Assembly: GCF_007655485.1 (NCBI RefSeq)
Contig: NZ_VJXQ01000004.1
Span: forward strand, 168,637 to 203,803
Reading direction: 5' to 3'
Origin: Halobellus captivus
GTDB taxonomy: Archaea > Halobacteriota > Halobacteria > Halobacteriales > Haloferacaceae
Length of the DNA stretch: 35,167 nucleotides
Shown: one piece after another, positions 23,222 to 31,411 of the stretch
How the letters are laid out: each line of letters starts with the position of its first letter
Numbering within the stretch: the stretch's first letter is position 1
The notes under the pieces: generated by a model
What the model was told of the DNA's origin: nothing
The model's input: the letters and a program-made list of their open reading frames with translations, nothing else
The model's database searches: none
Program-made: the position numbers and the translations under genes

Positions 23222-24116
23222 TGCCGGTGAATTGCGGATAGGTGTCGGGAACGGAGAAGCCGAACTCGCGGAGGTATTCCCCGGCGATCTGTTCGGTGAA
23301 AACGTCCGTTATCGTCTCGTCTCGGTTCCGAATCACCGAGGCGTAGCTGATCGGACTCCCGGTGACGACTTTGCCGCTCGGAAGCGTATACCTCGCGCTC
23401 GCGTACTCGTCGGAGCGAGTCGGGTCGCTCAGATCGATCGCCGACGGGAGCGAAACGAATTCGTAGTCGCGTTCGACGGCCATATTTCGATAGGTGAACG
23501 CGGCGTCGATGCCCCCGGTCTCGAACTGGCTGACCAGTTGCGTCTCGGGGTAGCGCTGCTCGCGGCTCGGAATCGCTTCGCGGAGGTCGACGTCCGTCTC
23601 GTAATAGTCGCTCGCGAGTTCGAGGAGGAACAGCGTCCGGTAGCCGAGCGGGTCGAGATCCGGGTCAGTCCGTCCGAGCGAGACGAGACCGTCGACCATC
23701 GGTCGGAACCACCCGCCCGCACCGGCGTCCGCAATTCGCCGTCCGCCCTCGCTGTCGGGGTTGTACGCGACGACGAGCGAGTTCGTCGCGAACTCGGCGA
23801 ACCACGACGGCTGTACCGGACCGTCGAAGAGCGCCGCGTCGGCGACGGCGAGAATATCGGGGTCTTTCTGTCCGTCGGCGACCATCCGAGCGATCCGAGC
23901 GGAACCGTGGGTTTCGACCTGAACCGGGGTCGTGAGGCTCGGTCGGAGGCCGTGTTCGAACGCGTTGGTCAAACTCCCCGCCGCGAGGATCGAGACGGGA
24001 TCGGATCGTCCCCCGGCGGATCCGACAACGCCAGCACAGCCGCTGAGTCCGCCGAGACAGGTGACGAGGCCACCGATGTAGGCCCGTCGGCCGAGCCGCC
24101 GGGGACCAGCGTTCAT
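23196..24116 (-). CDS. wtpA: Tungstate/molybdate-binding lipoprotein
   Basis: This 306-residue exported protein has a twin-arginine leader (RRLGRRAYIGG) and a lipobox ending LSGC. The mature region has ILAAGSLTNAFEHG, HGSARIARMVADGQKDPDILAVAD, TNSLVVAYNPDS, GRTDPDLDPLGYRTLFLLELASDYY and GGIDAAFTYRNMAVE, a series typical of WtpA-type oxyanion-binding proteins. It captures tungstate or molybdate for the cofactor of enzymes such as aldehyde:ferredoxin oxidoreductases or nitrate reductase. It is the first gene of the wtpABC operon, and its promoter is framed by an inverted repeat (24123-24171). A sulfate or other oxyanion is less likely from the motifs. Confidence 0.85.
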   Translation of the reverse strand: MNAGPRRLGRRAYIGGLVTCLGGLSGCAGVVGSAGGRSDPVSILAAGSLTNAFEHGLRPSLTTPVQVETHGSARIARMVADGQKDPDILAVADAALFDGPVQPSWFAEFATNSLVVAYNPDSEGGRRIADAGAGGWFRPMVDGLVSLGRTDPDLDPLGYRTLFLLELASDYYETDVDLREAIPSREQRYPETQLVSQFETGGIDAAFTYRNMAVERDYEFVSLPSAIDLSDPTRSDEYASARYTLPSGKVVTGSPISYASVIRNRDETITDVFTEQIAGEYLREFGFSVPDTYPQFTGNVPDTIID

Positions 24117-24122
24117 AGGTCA

Positions 24123-24171
24123 ATGTAAAGTGGTTTCCTATTAAGCGTATCTCAACCAGAAATGTTTACAT
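24123..24171 (-). promoter_or_regulatory. wtpABC promoter framed by ATGTAAA inverted repeats
   Basis: ATGTAAA (24123-24129) and TTTACAT (24165-24171) are perfect inverted arms 35 bases apart. Between them lies a TATA-like GCTTAATAGG on the minus strand (24138-24147), centred about 26 bases before the wtpA ATG. A metal-oxyanion regulator bound to both arms could loop out or cover the promoter. Confidence 0.5.
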
Positions 24172-24256
24172 CCCCCGTCGGGACCCGAGTATCATTGAGC
24201 AGGGGGGAGCAGCCGAGAGATGTCGTCAAGGACCGCTCACTGCCGAGAGATCGAGA

Positions 24257-24859
24257 TCAAGCGCGTGTGAGGCCGACGGCGACGAACACCGCGATGCCCC
24301 CGAGGAAGAACAGCGCGCCCGGCTCAGCGAGGAGCAGGACGCCGCGGAGAAAGGTGTTTCCGTCCGCGACGCCGAGGCTGGCGGGCTCGAAGAGCGATTG
24401 TGCGGCTCCTCCGAGGAGCCGTTCCGCCGTCGCTTGTACGGCCACACTCACCAAGGCGAGGACGGCCACGCCCGTCACCCAGTCCGCGAGCGAGCGCCTG
24501 AGCGTTTCGCGCTGGGACGCCGACGAGGATCCGACGAGAACGATCGGATCGGCCGCCGGGGCGTACACGGTCATCTCGTTGCCCTTCTCGGAGAGCCGCG
24601 TCCCGACCGATTCGACGACGCCAGCCGTACGGAGCTTCGAGAGGTGATAGTGCACGTTCTGCACCGAGGTGTCGAGTTCGCGGGCCAGTTCGGACGGCGG
24701 AGCGGGGTCTTCGTGGAGCGCGTGCAGGAGCTGTCGGGCGGTCTCAGAGCCCAACGCGTCCACGAGTTCGCCCGCGTCGTCGGCGACGACGTCGAAGACC
24801 GCCGGATCGGCGTCCGGTGGTCGCGTCCAGTTCCCGAGCCGTGCGATCGGTGAAGACAT
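24257..24859 (-). CDS. ArsR-like winged-helix protein with two membrane segments
   Basis: From the ATG at 24859 this is a 200-residue protein. Residues about 30-100 are an ArsR-type winged helix (LGSETARQLLHALHEDPAPPSELARELDTS in pieces, then VQNVHYHLSKLRTAGVVES as recognition helix and wing). Residues about 128-143 and 172-197 are hydrophobic and likely membrane spans, so the DNA-binding domain would sit at the inner membrane face. Earlier in-frame codons reach 24937 but lack family sequence. It lies between the protease and wtpA genes, all on the same strand, separated from wtpA by about 140 bases containing the wtp promoter. Control of the protease or of wtpABC is possible; neither is shown. 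Confidence 0.75.
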   Translation of the reverse strand: MSSPIARLGNWTRPPDADPAVFDVVADDAGELVDALGSETARQLLHALHEDPAPPSELARELDTSVQNVHYHLSKLRTAGVVESVGTRLSEKGNEMTVYAPAADPIVLVGSSSASQRETLRRSLADWVTGVAVLALVSVAVQATAERLLGGAAQSLFEPASLGVADGNTFLRGVLLLAEPGALFFLGGIAVFVAVGLTRA

Positions 24860-25003
24860 CCGTATCGTGGCTGTTGGTGGACGGGGATTATCAACGTGGG
24901 TGTAGCTTAAGCGCGTATTTGAGGGTTCAAGCGCCATAGCGAGAAGGTGGGCCGCACTGATCGGAACGCAGATCAGCGTGGGTTGAACAGAGCGCGTCCC
25001 AGA

Positions 25004-26464
25004 TCAGCGTGACCGGGCGCGCTGGACGGCAGCGACGACGTCGAGCCGCCCGGATCCGGCCGCCAGATCGCGTCCCGGCGGGCCGACGTCACCCGCGGAG
25101 GCTCGGAGGATACCTGCGACATCGGAGGGGTTCAAGTCGGGAGCGGCGTCGAGGACGAGCGCGACAGCCCCAGCGGTGCGCGCGGCCGCGGCCGACGTTC
25201 CGGGTGATCCCGCCGCGATCCACGGCGACGGGGGGGCCACGACGTCGACGCCCACAGCTCCCCGTACGGTCGGCCCGCGCCCGCTATGGGGGGAGACGCC
25301 GGATGCGGATGAGAACGCAGTATGGCGCTCGCTCGCGCCGGTATCCGATCCTGGGGTCCGATTGGCGGGCACCGACGCATCGCTCGTCACACCGACCGCG
25401 ATGACGCCGGGGACGCTCGCGGGAGCGGCGATACTTCCGGCGGGGCGGGGTGAGGCGAGCAGATGGGTGGGCGTGGTCACTTCGACGCGTACCGTCCGAT
25501 CCCGGTCAGCACTGGCGTCCGTCGACCCCGTTTCCGCGCCGGGTTCGGCCGGTCGAACGACGAGCGCGTATTCGCCAGCGGAGAGGTCCGCGACGAGGCG
25601 CTGGCCGCTCCGTAGCCCCGTCGAATCGGAGACGGACACGAGGTTCCACCGCTCGCCGTCGTCGACCGCGCGGAGGAGCGCGAGCGTGAGATCGACTTCG
25701 GTCGGTGGATCGGCGGTGAGCCACGCCACGAACCGCCCACGGATCGATGCCGAATCGACGCTGTCCGAGGTCCGTGACCCGTGCCCGGCCGCTGAATCGA
25801 CGCGCGGCCCGATTCGGAGTCGCCGTCGACTACCCGGTCTATCACCCGCGAGGGCCGCGTACGGTCCGTGCCAGTGGCCGAGAGCTGCGTTTCCGGTGGG
25901 AGCGACGAAGACGCAGCCGTCCTCGATCGCTCGACGAGCGGCGCGAAAGACGGCGGATCGACGTGTCGCCGTTGTTCCGTGGGCGGCGACCGGCGCGACG
26001 ATGACGTCGGTACCGAGCGCCCGCGCCCACTCTATCGCCTCGACGAACTCTCCGAGTCGTCGGAAGGATGCGAGCGAGAGCCGGGCGGACGGAGCGAGAC
26101 GGGCGACGGAGGCGGCCGCAGCCGTCCCGTGAGTCGTGCCGTCGGCGACGGCGCGTTCGGATCCGAACTGCCGAATCTCCTCGATAGACCCCTCGACAGC
26201 GGCGTGGGTCGGGTCGAATCCGGTCGGGTCCAAGACGGCCACGTGGACCTGTCGTCCCGTGATGTCTGCAGCGTGGACCCGGTCGATCGAATCCGCGTCG
26301 TCGAGTGATCCGCCGTCGTCGTCGAAGAGCGCGAGATCAGGGAGTTCCCGGACCGACAACAGTGTCGCGGTAGCCGCGCTGCCGAGTGCCACGGCTCGCC
26401 GACGGCTTATGTGAAATCCGCGGTTCTCACGGGGATCACTCGGCACGTCCCAAGCGTTCCGCAC
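25004..26464 (-). CDS. Subtilisin-family (S8) serine protease, Tat-exported, with internal insertion
   Basis: This protein of 486 residues reads from a GTG at 26464. A second in-frame GTG at 26446 lies about 24 bases from the TATA-like GATAATTTT at 26465-26473 and is an equally good start. A twin-arginine leader (SRRRAVALGSA) leads to a catalytic domain with D79 (VAVLDPTGFDPTH), H112 (GTTHGTAAAAS), oxyanion N192 (APTGNAALG) and S424 (GSPGTSAAAA). The Asp motif has Pro instead of the usual Ser/Thr after Asp, and the Pro after GTSxA is Ala. Residues about 210-335 form an insertion between Asn and Ser that resembles a PPC-like beta domain (WNLVSVSDSTGLRSGQRL, AGEYALVVRP). It probably acts outside the cell, possibly tethered by its leader. 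All catalytic residues remain, so it may be active. Confidence 0.8.
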   Translation of the reverse strand: MRNAWDVPSDPRENRGFHISRRRAVALGSAATATLLSVRELPDLALFDDDGGSLDDADSIDRVHAADITGRQVHVAVLDPTGFDPTHAAVEGSIEEIRQFGSERAVADGTTHGTAAAASVARLAPSARLSLASFRRLGEFVEAIEWARALGTDVIVAPVAAHGTTATRRSAVFRAARRAIEDGCVFVAPTGNAALGHWHGPYAALAGDRPGSRRRLRIGPRVDSAAGHGSRTSDSVDSASIRGRFVAWLTADPPTEVDLTLALLRAVDDGERWNLVSVSDSTGLRSGQRLVADLSAGEYALVVRPAEPGAETGSTDASADRDRTVRVEVTTPTHLLASPRPAGSIAAPASVPGVIAVGVTSDASVPANRTPGSDTGASERHTAFSSASGVSPHSGRGPTVRGAVGVDVVAPPSPWIAAGSPGTSAAAARTAGAVALVLDAAPDLNPSDVAGILRASAGDVGPPGRDLAAGSGRLDVVAAVQRARSR

Positions 26465-26906
26465 CGATAATTTTCAGCGTATCGATTCGCCATCATTTCA
26501 AATGGATGAGTTGGCGACAGTGGTTACCCGTAGATCTGCGACCAAACGATCGTCACAGAGATATTCACTGACTGTTCCATTGCAGAGTCGGGCATCCCCG
26601 TTGAAATCGGATGTGTGACCGGAGACGACGAGATCGACAAGTCAATCGTATCCGATCTGTTCCGCATTTATATAAGTATATAGTATATAATAAATTATAT
26701 AATACCTAGATTAGGTTTGACACATTACGGGGATACACATAATATAGCCCCGATATTCCCTGAATATTATGATACGATCAATAGAGGTAGCTGTAAATTA
26801 AGATCACTAAATGGACTGTATTTCTTAAATATAAGAAAAATATGATTTAGTTGAGGGTGAGCAAAAATGTCAGCAGCCGACGCTTGTCGTCGGTTCCTTC
26901 CGACGG
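26465..26906. other. Intergenic region, GC-rich then strongly AT-rich
   Basis: These 442 bases contain no clear gene. From 26,534 to 26,683 one plus-strand frame is open for 50 codons without a good start. From about 26,660 to 26,860 the sequence is very AT-rich (TATATAAGTATATAG-like), unlike the catabolic part. The terminator of the lipoprotein gene lies at the right end. Confidence 0.5.
26863..26893 (-). terminator. Hairpin plus U-tract terminator of the lipoprotein gene
   Basis: CCGACG (26877-26882) and CGTCGG (26888-26893) form a perfect GC-rich stem with a 5-base loop. On the minus strand five T follow at 26867-26863. It begins 14 bases after the stop at 26907. Confidence 0.5.
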
Positions 26907-27851
26907 CTATGCCCCCTCCTCGGTTTCAATCACGATGCGAACCGCATCGCCATCCTTGAGATAATATCCCGTCGGGTCAACCGGTTCACCGTTCACGGTT
27001 ACCAAGACAGTCGTGCCAGCGTCCTCGTCGGAGTAGGTCGTTCCGTTATAGGTGATACTGTTTCGGTTCACGTCGATGTCTTCAAGCGTCGAGAAGGCGT
27101 AGGCGGGCGTCACACTCCACGAATGAGCGTGCCACGGTTCGGCGTGACCACCCTCGAAGTGGAAGTGACTATTGTGCCCCGCTGCCTGCCACTTGTCTCG
27201 GCTGAAATCGAGAGATTCTCCGTTCACCTTGAATTCGACCGAACCGTGGACGTGGAGGCGATCAGGTGGGATATACTCCCCAGGTACCGACGCGTCCGTC
27301 TCTTCGGTGAGTACGAGCACCCATACCTCATCGCCGTCCGCCAGTTCGTACTCGACAGGATTCACGGATTCGCCGTTGACTCGGTAGACGAGTTGGGTCC
27401 CGTCCGTCGACTCGGAGTAGGTGGTCCCGCCGTACGACAGCGAGTCGGAGTCGGCATCCAAGCCAGCCGATTCGAGAGCGCCAGCGAGCGTCACTGAATC
27501 GTCCGCGTGCCACGTGTCCGGTTCGTCATCGTCCGCCCGGAACGCGACAGAGCCCTCGACAGTCTCAGAGAGGTTCAGCCGGTCCCCATCGACGACGACC
27601 GCCATCAGTCCGGTCGTGGCAGCGTCGTCCCCGTCCGTTTCGCGGTCGCCTCCGGTGCGTTCTTCGGTCGGTTCTTGGTGTGTTTCAGTCACAGCGGGAG
27701 AAGTCGTCCCCGTAGTCGCCGGGGACGACGTGTTCTCGTCCGATTGGACGTCCGTAGCCGTCGAATTGTCGGAAACGAGCCCCGAACAACCGGCAGTGAC
27801 AACGAGGAGTGCGACGAGCGCCAGCGGGAGCGCGCGCGTTCGTAGATTCAT
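26907..27851 (-). CDS. Secreted lipoprotein with two homologous modules and a His-rich insertion
   Basis: From the ATG at 27851 this gives 314 residues. It has a hydrophobic Sec-type leader with lipobox VTAGC, then a Thr/Ser/Glu-rich linker (about 25-80), likely the cell-wall spacer. Two related modules follow. Module 1 ends SLSYGGTTYSESTDGTQLVYR...LADGDEVWVLVL; module 2 ends SITYNGTTYSDEDAGTTVLVT...LKDGDAVRIVIE. Module 2 alone contains a His-rich stretch (GHNSHFHFEGGHAEPWHAHSW) that could bind a metal such as copper or zinc. Modules of this ubiquitin-like look (short strands, GTTY, NG turns) are seen in haloarchaeal surface proteins, but I do not recognise the family. The gene is divergent from a glycosyltransferase. 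Metal scavenging or sensing is a guess. Confidence 0.75.
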   Translation of the reverse strand: MNLRTRALPLALVALLVVTAGCSGLVSDNSTATDVQSDENTSSPATTGTTSPAVTETHQEPTEERTGGDRETDGDDAATTGLMAVVVDGDRLNLSETVEGSVAFRADDDEPDTWHADDSVTLAGALESAGLDADSDSLSYGGTTYSESTDGTQLVYRVNGESVNPVEYELADGDEVWVLVLTEETDASVPGEYIPPDRLHVHGSVEFKVNGESLDFSRDKWQAAGHNSHFHFEGGHAEPWHAHSWSVTPAYAFSTLEDIDVNRNSITYNGTTYSDEDAGTTVLVTVNGEPVDPTGYYLKDGDAVRIVIETEEGA

Positions 27852-28131
27852 ATCCACCGAATGAGGCCACGGGCAAGAGAGATATTATTATCAGGAGGGT
27901 AGATCGGCTTAGCTCTCGTATAAGTGGCTTCTTGGAGATATTCTCTCTCGAGAAGCCGCTTCACGATGCCGACAGACGCCCTCATCCACTCGGTCCGGAG
28001 TAGCTGACCTCGACCCCGCCGCGCTGACAGCAGACGGTCGGGGCTGCTGTGGAGAGGACAGTGAATCGCCCGCACGGGTGATTAGACGGCAGATAATAAT
28101 GGCCGTCCGTCTCGTCGAGGATTGTATCCCA

Positions 28132-29067
28132 ATGCCAACCGTCAGCGTCGTCATTCCCACGTACAACCGAGCCGATGCGGTACAGCGGACGCTAGATAGC
28201 GTGCTCGAGCAGTCCCTCGAAGATATCGAGGCGATCGTCGTCGATGATGCCTCGGCGGACGAAACCATCGACGTTGTTCAGTCGTACGACGATCAGCGTG
28301 TCACGCTCCTCAGCCACGAGACGAACCGCGGGGGAAGCGCCGCGAGAAACACCGGGATCAAGGAAGCGAGCGGTGACTACATCGCGTTCGTCGATTCCGA
28401 CGACGAGTGGCTCCCACGGAAATTGGAGCGACAGGTACAAACGCTCGAACGCAAGGGAGAGAACTGGGTTGCGGCCTACTGCGGTGTCGAGATGATCCCC
28501 GAAACCCCTCCCGGCTTGATCAAACGACTCGCGACCAGCTACTTCTCGCGGCGGCGTGATACTGAAGGGGCCGAGGGCGGAGAGGAACTCGTCCGCGAGG
28601 TGCTATCCGATGATCTGCACACGAGTGCAGGGTCCACTCTCCTTGTCGAAGCGGATGTGGTGCGAGCCATCGACGGCTTTGACGAGTCGTTCGATCGGTT
28701 CCAAGATTCCGAGTTCCTCATCCGCGTTCTTCAGCAGGGCAAGCTTGCCTACGTGAATGCGCCACTGGTGCGTCGCTACGAATCCGGGAACCCCTCGGCC
28801 GCAGAACTCGAGGCGGCAGATCGCCACTACCTCCAAGCCTTCTCGGAGACGGTCAAAGAGCTGCAGTCGGACGGATGCGACATCGTCGGTGCCCACCGGT
28901 ATATGTTGGGTAAGGCACACATTCGCGAGGGGAACCTACTCAGCGGTGGTCGCTATCTACTCGAGGGACGACGGCCAACGTTCCGTCAATGTCCCGGCCT
29001 CGCGTTCACGGTCTATCACGGTATCAAGCGTAATGTCGCCTCGGTTGGGCGGCGACAAGGCTCCTAG
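28132..29067 (+). CDS. Family 2 glycosyltransferase
   Basis: Starting at the ATG at 28132 this is a 311-residue GT-A fold glycosyltransferase. The N-terminus PTVSVVIPTYNRADAVQRTL, AIVVDDASADET, NRGGSAARNTGIKEASGDYIAF (over two strands) and the DxD-type VDSDDEW motif (nucleotide-sugar and metal binding) are diagnostic. The C-terminal part (from about 150) varies, as usual for acceptor specificity. In-frame codons upstream to 28078 include a further ATG at 28099, but homology begins at 28132. It likely transfers a sugar from a nucleotide donor to a lipid-linked or surface glycan. The neighbouring GT-C-like membrane protein suggests a glycan or S-layer glycosylation locus. Donor and acceptor are unknown. 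Confidence 0.88.
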   Translation: MPTVSVVIPTYNRADAVQRTLDSVLEQSLEDIEAIVVDDASADETIDVVQSYDDQRVTLLSHETNRGGSAARNTGIKEASGDYIAFVDSDDEWLPRKLERQVQTLERKGENWVAAYCGVEMIPETPPGLIKRLATSYFSRRRDTEGAEGGEELVREVLSDDLHTSAGSTLLVEADVVRAIDGFDESFDRFQDSEFLIRVLQQGKLAYVNAPLVRRYESGNPSAAELEAADRHYLQAFSETVKELQSDGCDIVGAHRYMLGKAHIREGNLLSGGRYLLEGRRPTFRQCPGLAFTVYHGIKRNVASVGRRQGS

Positions 29068-29235
29068 CGTGTGAGGGTGGTTCGTTGTCGAGGGGGCGAA
29101 GTCCTCCGACACCACACAAGTTATTAGGCTCGGAATTCAGTCGATCACTATTATGAACGCGACTACAGCGATTGCGTACACCGAGAGACGGATGTCGACG
29201 CGTATAGGGCAACCAACTCCATCGAAAGCGGATAG

Positions 29236-29754
29236 ATGAGTGGAAGTCTCGGTGATCCGGGTGAGACATCGAAACACCGGATGCGGATTCTCCACCTGCT
29301 TGAAGAAATGGACGAGCGGGTAACTGTCGACCAGATAGTCGATGGACTCCGAGACGAACCGGAGCGGCGTCCGGACCAACCCGGAAAAGCCCGGACGTGG
29401 GAAGATCTCCACCGACAGCTTCACGACGAAGATCTGCCAGCACTCGATCAGGCGGGTCTGATCACTTTCGATACGGACCGAGGTGTCGTCATCCGCCATA
29501 CGGCCAGTGAGTCACAGTACACCGCCCGGGACAGGAAAGTCAAACCGAAGGGACGCGGACAACCGGATATCCGCGGGGCGAGCGCCGTTGAAGTCGAACG
29601 GGTCTTTTTACTCCTCGCGATCATCTCTGTCGGGAGTCTCATAACGACCTCGCTCGAGTTGGGGCCGTTAGCCACTCTCTCGACGGCGACCGTATCTTCG
29701 GTACTGCTTGTCGCGTTCGTTATTATCTCGATTATCTCGGCAGTGTTCCAGTGA
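29236..29754 (+). CDS. DUF7344-like winged-helix protein with C-terminal membrane segments
   Basis: This 172-residue protein begins with a winged-helix-like domain (about 12-92): HRMRILHLLEEMDERVTVDQI, then WEDLHRQLHDEDLPALDQAGLITFDTDRGVV (two parts), a pattern of the haloarchaeal DUF7344 regulators. After a basic linker come two hydrophobic segments (about 121-142 and 149-171). It is probably a membrane-anchored transcription regulator or a decayed relative. Its 3' end overlaps the convergent GT-C-like gene by 23 bases. The target is unknown; a TATA-like GTATAG lies about 30 bases upstream. Confidence 0.65.
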   Translation: MSGSLGDPGETSKHRMRILHLLEEMDERVTVDQIVDGLRDEPERRPDQPGKARTWEDLHRQLHDEDLPALDQAGLITFDTDRGVVIRHTASESQYTARDRKVKPKGRGQPDIRGASAVEVERVFLLLAIISVGSLITTSLELGPLATLSTATVSSVLLVAFVIISIISAVFQ

Positions 29755-31360
29755 GGCTATCGGGAGCAGGTTCGTCGCGACGGGCGGTGAGATTGACCCG
29801 ATAGATTGTGACGCCCTGGTTCTCGTACGCCACCTGATAGCGGTTCGAACGGTTCAACGTTTGTCTGAGAGGGACCGTCCCATTCTGGCTTTCCCCTCGG
29901 ACGGTGTAGGACTCCTTCGGCACGTAGAGGTAATTCGGCCGGACGTCGGCATCTCGTAAGCCCCGCGTGATACACTGCTCCGAAGAGCAGGTCGATAGAG
30001 TACGATACTGCGATAACTGTGAATTATAACGGGTCGGCCCCTCCCACTCGATTCCCCAGGGGCCAATGAGAATTGTTCGATCCGCCAAGAGGGGAAACCA
30101 CTCCGCAGCGTCGCCCAGAACTACGAAGTCTGCTGACTGGGCTGTATTCTGTGAAACCCAGGTCATTGCGGTTTCGTCCGAACGGTCGATGAACTGTGGC
30201 TGCCACCGATTCGTCGGGTCTGTCGAAGTGAGGGTCGCGGCGCTAGAGACCAAACTGACCACGATAACGAAGACGAATACGACGGCGAGAGCGCGGTGCA
30301 GCGTTGGTTTCCACGCCCTTGCCGAGGGGTCTCGGAGGGTGTTCCGTGCGACGGCGACCAGAAACGAGCCAGCCATCATCGAACCGGCGACGAACTGAAA
30401 CCGGGCTTTACCGAGAACGAACGCTCCCGTAACGAGCCACGTGGGCAACAGCAGCCGTTGTCGTCCGAGGAAGTAGAAGGTGCCTGCGAACGAGAGCAGG
30501 AAGAAGATTGAAGTTGGATAGCCCGTGACGAGCGGATAGACGAACTGATCGAAGAGTCGATCCAATCCACCGAACAGTCCGGAGTGCGTTCCGGCAGCGG
30601 CGAAGAACACGTCAACGCCGTGCCGTCGGGCGACGCTGTACCACCACGGTGAGACCAGTACGATTCCGCCGACCGCGACGATGCTGCCAGAAACCAGTCC
30701 GCCGAGGGAATGATCAAAGGCGAGGTAAAAGAGCACGTAGGTTAGTCCGAAAAAGACCGTGTAGATCGGATGCGTGAGCACGGTCGCCCCAAACAGGAGA
30801 GTCGACGGGATTAGCCACTGCCGGTTCCCGGAACGGAACAGTCTGAGGCCGGTGTAAGACCCTGTGAGCACAAGGAGGAATGCCATCGCTCGAACCAGCC
30901 CACCCGCCGAAAGGTGCCACTGGAGCGTTGGTGACGCCATCGCGAGAATGATCGTCGCGAGTCCAGCCGCGGCCGCCTCCTCGAGCAGTTCTCTGGCGAG
31001 GAAATAGTACGGAATCAGATAGAGGACTGTCAGTAGAACCGGTAGATAGCGACTCAGCGCAATCGGATCGACGGGGACGGAGTCGAGGATGAAGGCGTTC
31101 ACGTAGAACATCAGCGGTGGATACGCGAATGGAACGCCCCGACTCGTGTAGTGTGAAATCGTCTCCGGGAACCCATACCCGTGGGCGAGGATCTGCTCTG
31201 ATATTTCGAGATAGAGCCCCGCGCCATACGCCGGATACGGGTGTGTGATTAGGTATACGAAGGCAACGAGCAGACCCACGCTGAGACTGAGACTAACCCA
31301 GAAGAGGTCGTTCCGTGTCGGAAGCCCGGGTGTGAGTACGCTTCGGTCACGCATCGGCAT
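29732..31360 (-). CDS. Polytopic GT-C-like membrane glycosyltransferase (putative)
   Basis: This 542-residue protein has about ten to twelve hydrophobic segments in residues 18-380 and a C-terminal soluble domain (about 390-540) probably outside the cell. The early loop (AGLYLEISEQILAHGYG, ISHYTSRGVPFAYPP) has acidic and Tyr/Pro-rich features seen in the first extracellular loop of GT-C enzymes, such as PMT, ArnT or AglB-related dolichol-phosphate-sugar transferases. No diagnostic DxD or WWDYG motif is seen, so the class is inferred from architecture. It could add sugars to S-layer or lipid-linked glycans with the GT2 enzyme nearby. Two ATGs (31360 and 31354) are possible starts. The 3' end overlaps the small convergent gene. 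Confidence 0.65.
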   Translation of the reverse strand: MPMRDRSVLTPGLPTRNDLFWVSLSLSVGLLVAFVYLITHPYPAYGAGLYLEISEQILAHGYGFPETISHYTSRGVPFAYPPLMFYVNAFILDSVPVDPIALSRYLPVLLTVLYLIPYYFLARELLEEAAAAGLATIILAMASPTLQWHLSAGGLVRAMAFLLVLTGSYTGLRLFRSGNRQWLIPSTLLFGATVLTHPIYTVFFGLTYVLFYLAFDHSLGGLVSGSIVAVGGIVLVSPWWYSVARRHGVDVFFAAAGTHSGLFGGLDRLFDQFVYPLVTGYPTSIFFLLSFAGTFYFLGRQRLLLPTWLVTGAFVLGKARFQFVAGSMMAGSFLVAVARNTLRDPSARAWKPTLHRALAVVFVFVIVVSLVSSAATLTSTDPTNRWQPQFIDRSDETAMTWVSQNTAQSADFVVLGDAAEWFPLLADRTILIGPWGIEWEGPTRYNSQLSQYRTLSTCSSEQCITRGLRDADVRPNYLYVPKESYTVRGESQNGTVPLRQTLNRSNRYQVAYENQGVTIYRVNLTARRDEPAPDSLTGTLPR

Positions 31361-31411
31361 CCACCGCGCAAGAGGCCACCGTTCGTTGCCGGGAAAGGCA
31401 TCGATTCACGG

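Noticed and set aside
27909-28268. Minus-strand Ser-rich open frame over the glycosyltransferase start
   Set aside because: It overlaps a firm GT2 gene and has no recognisable domain.
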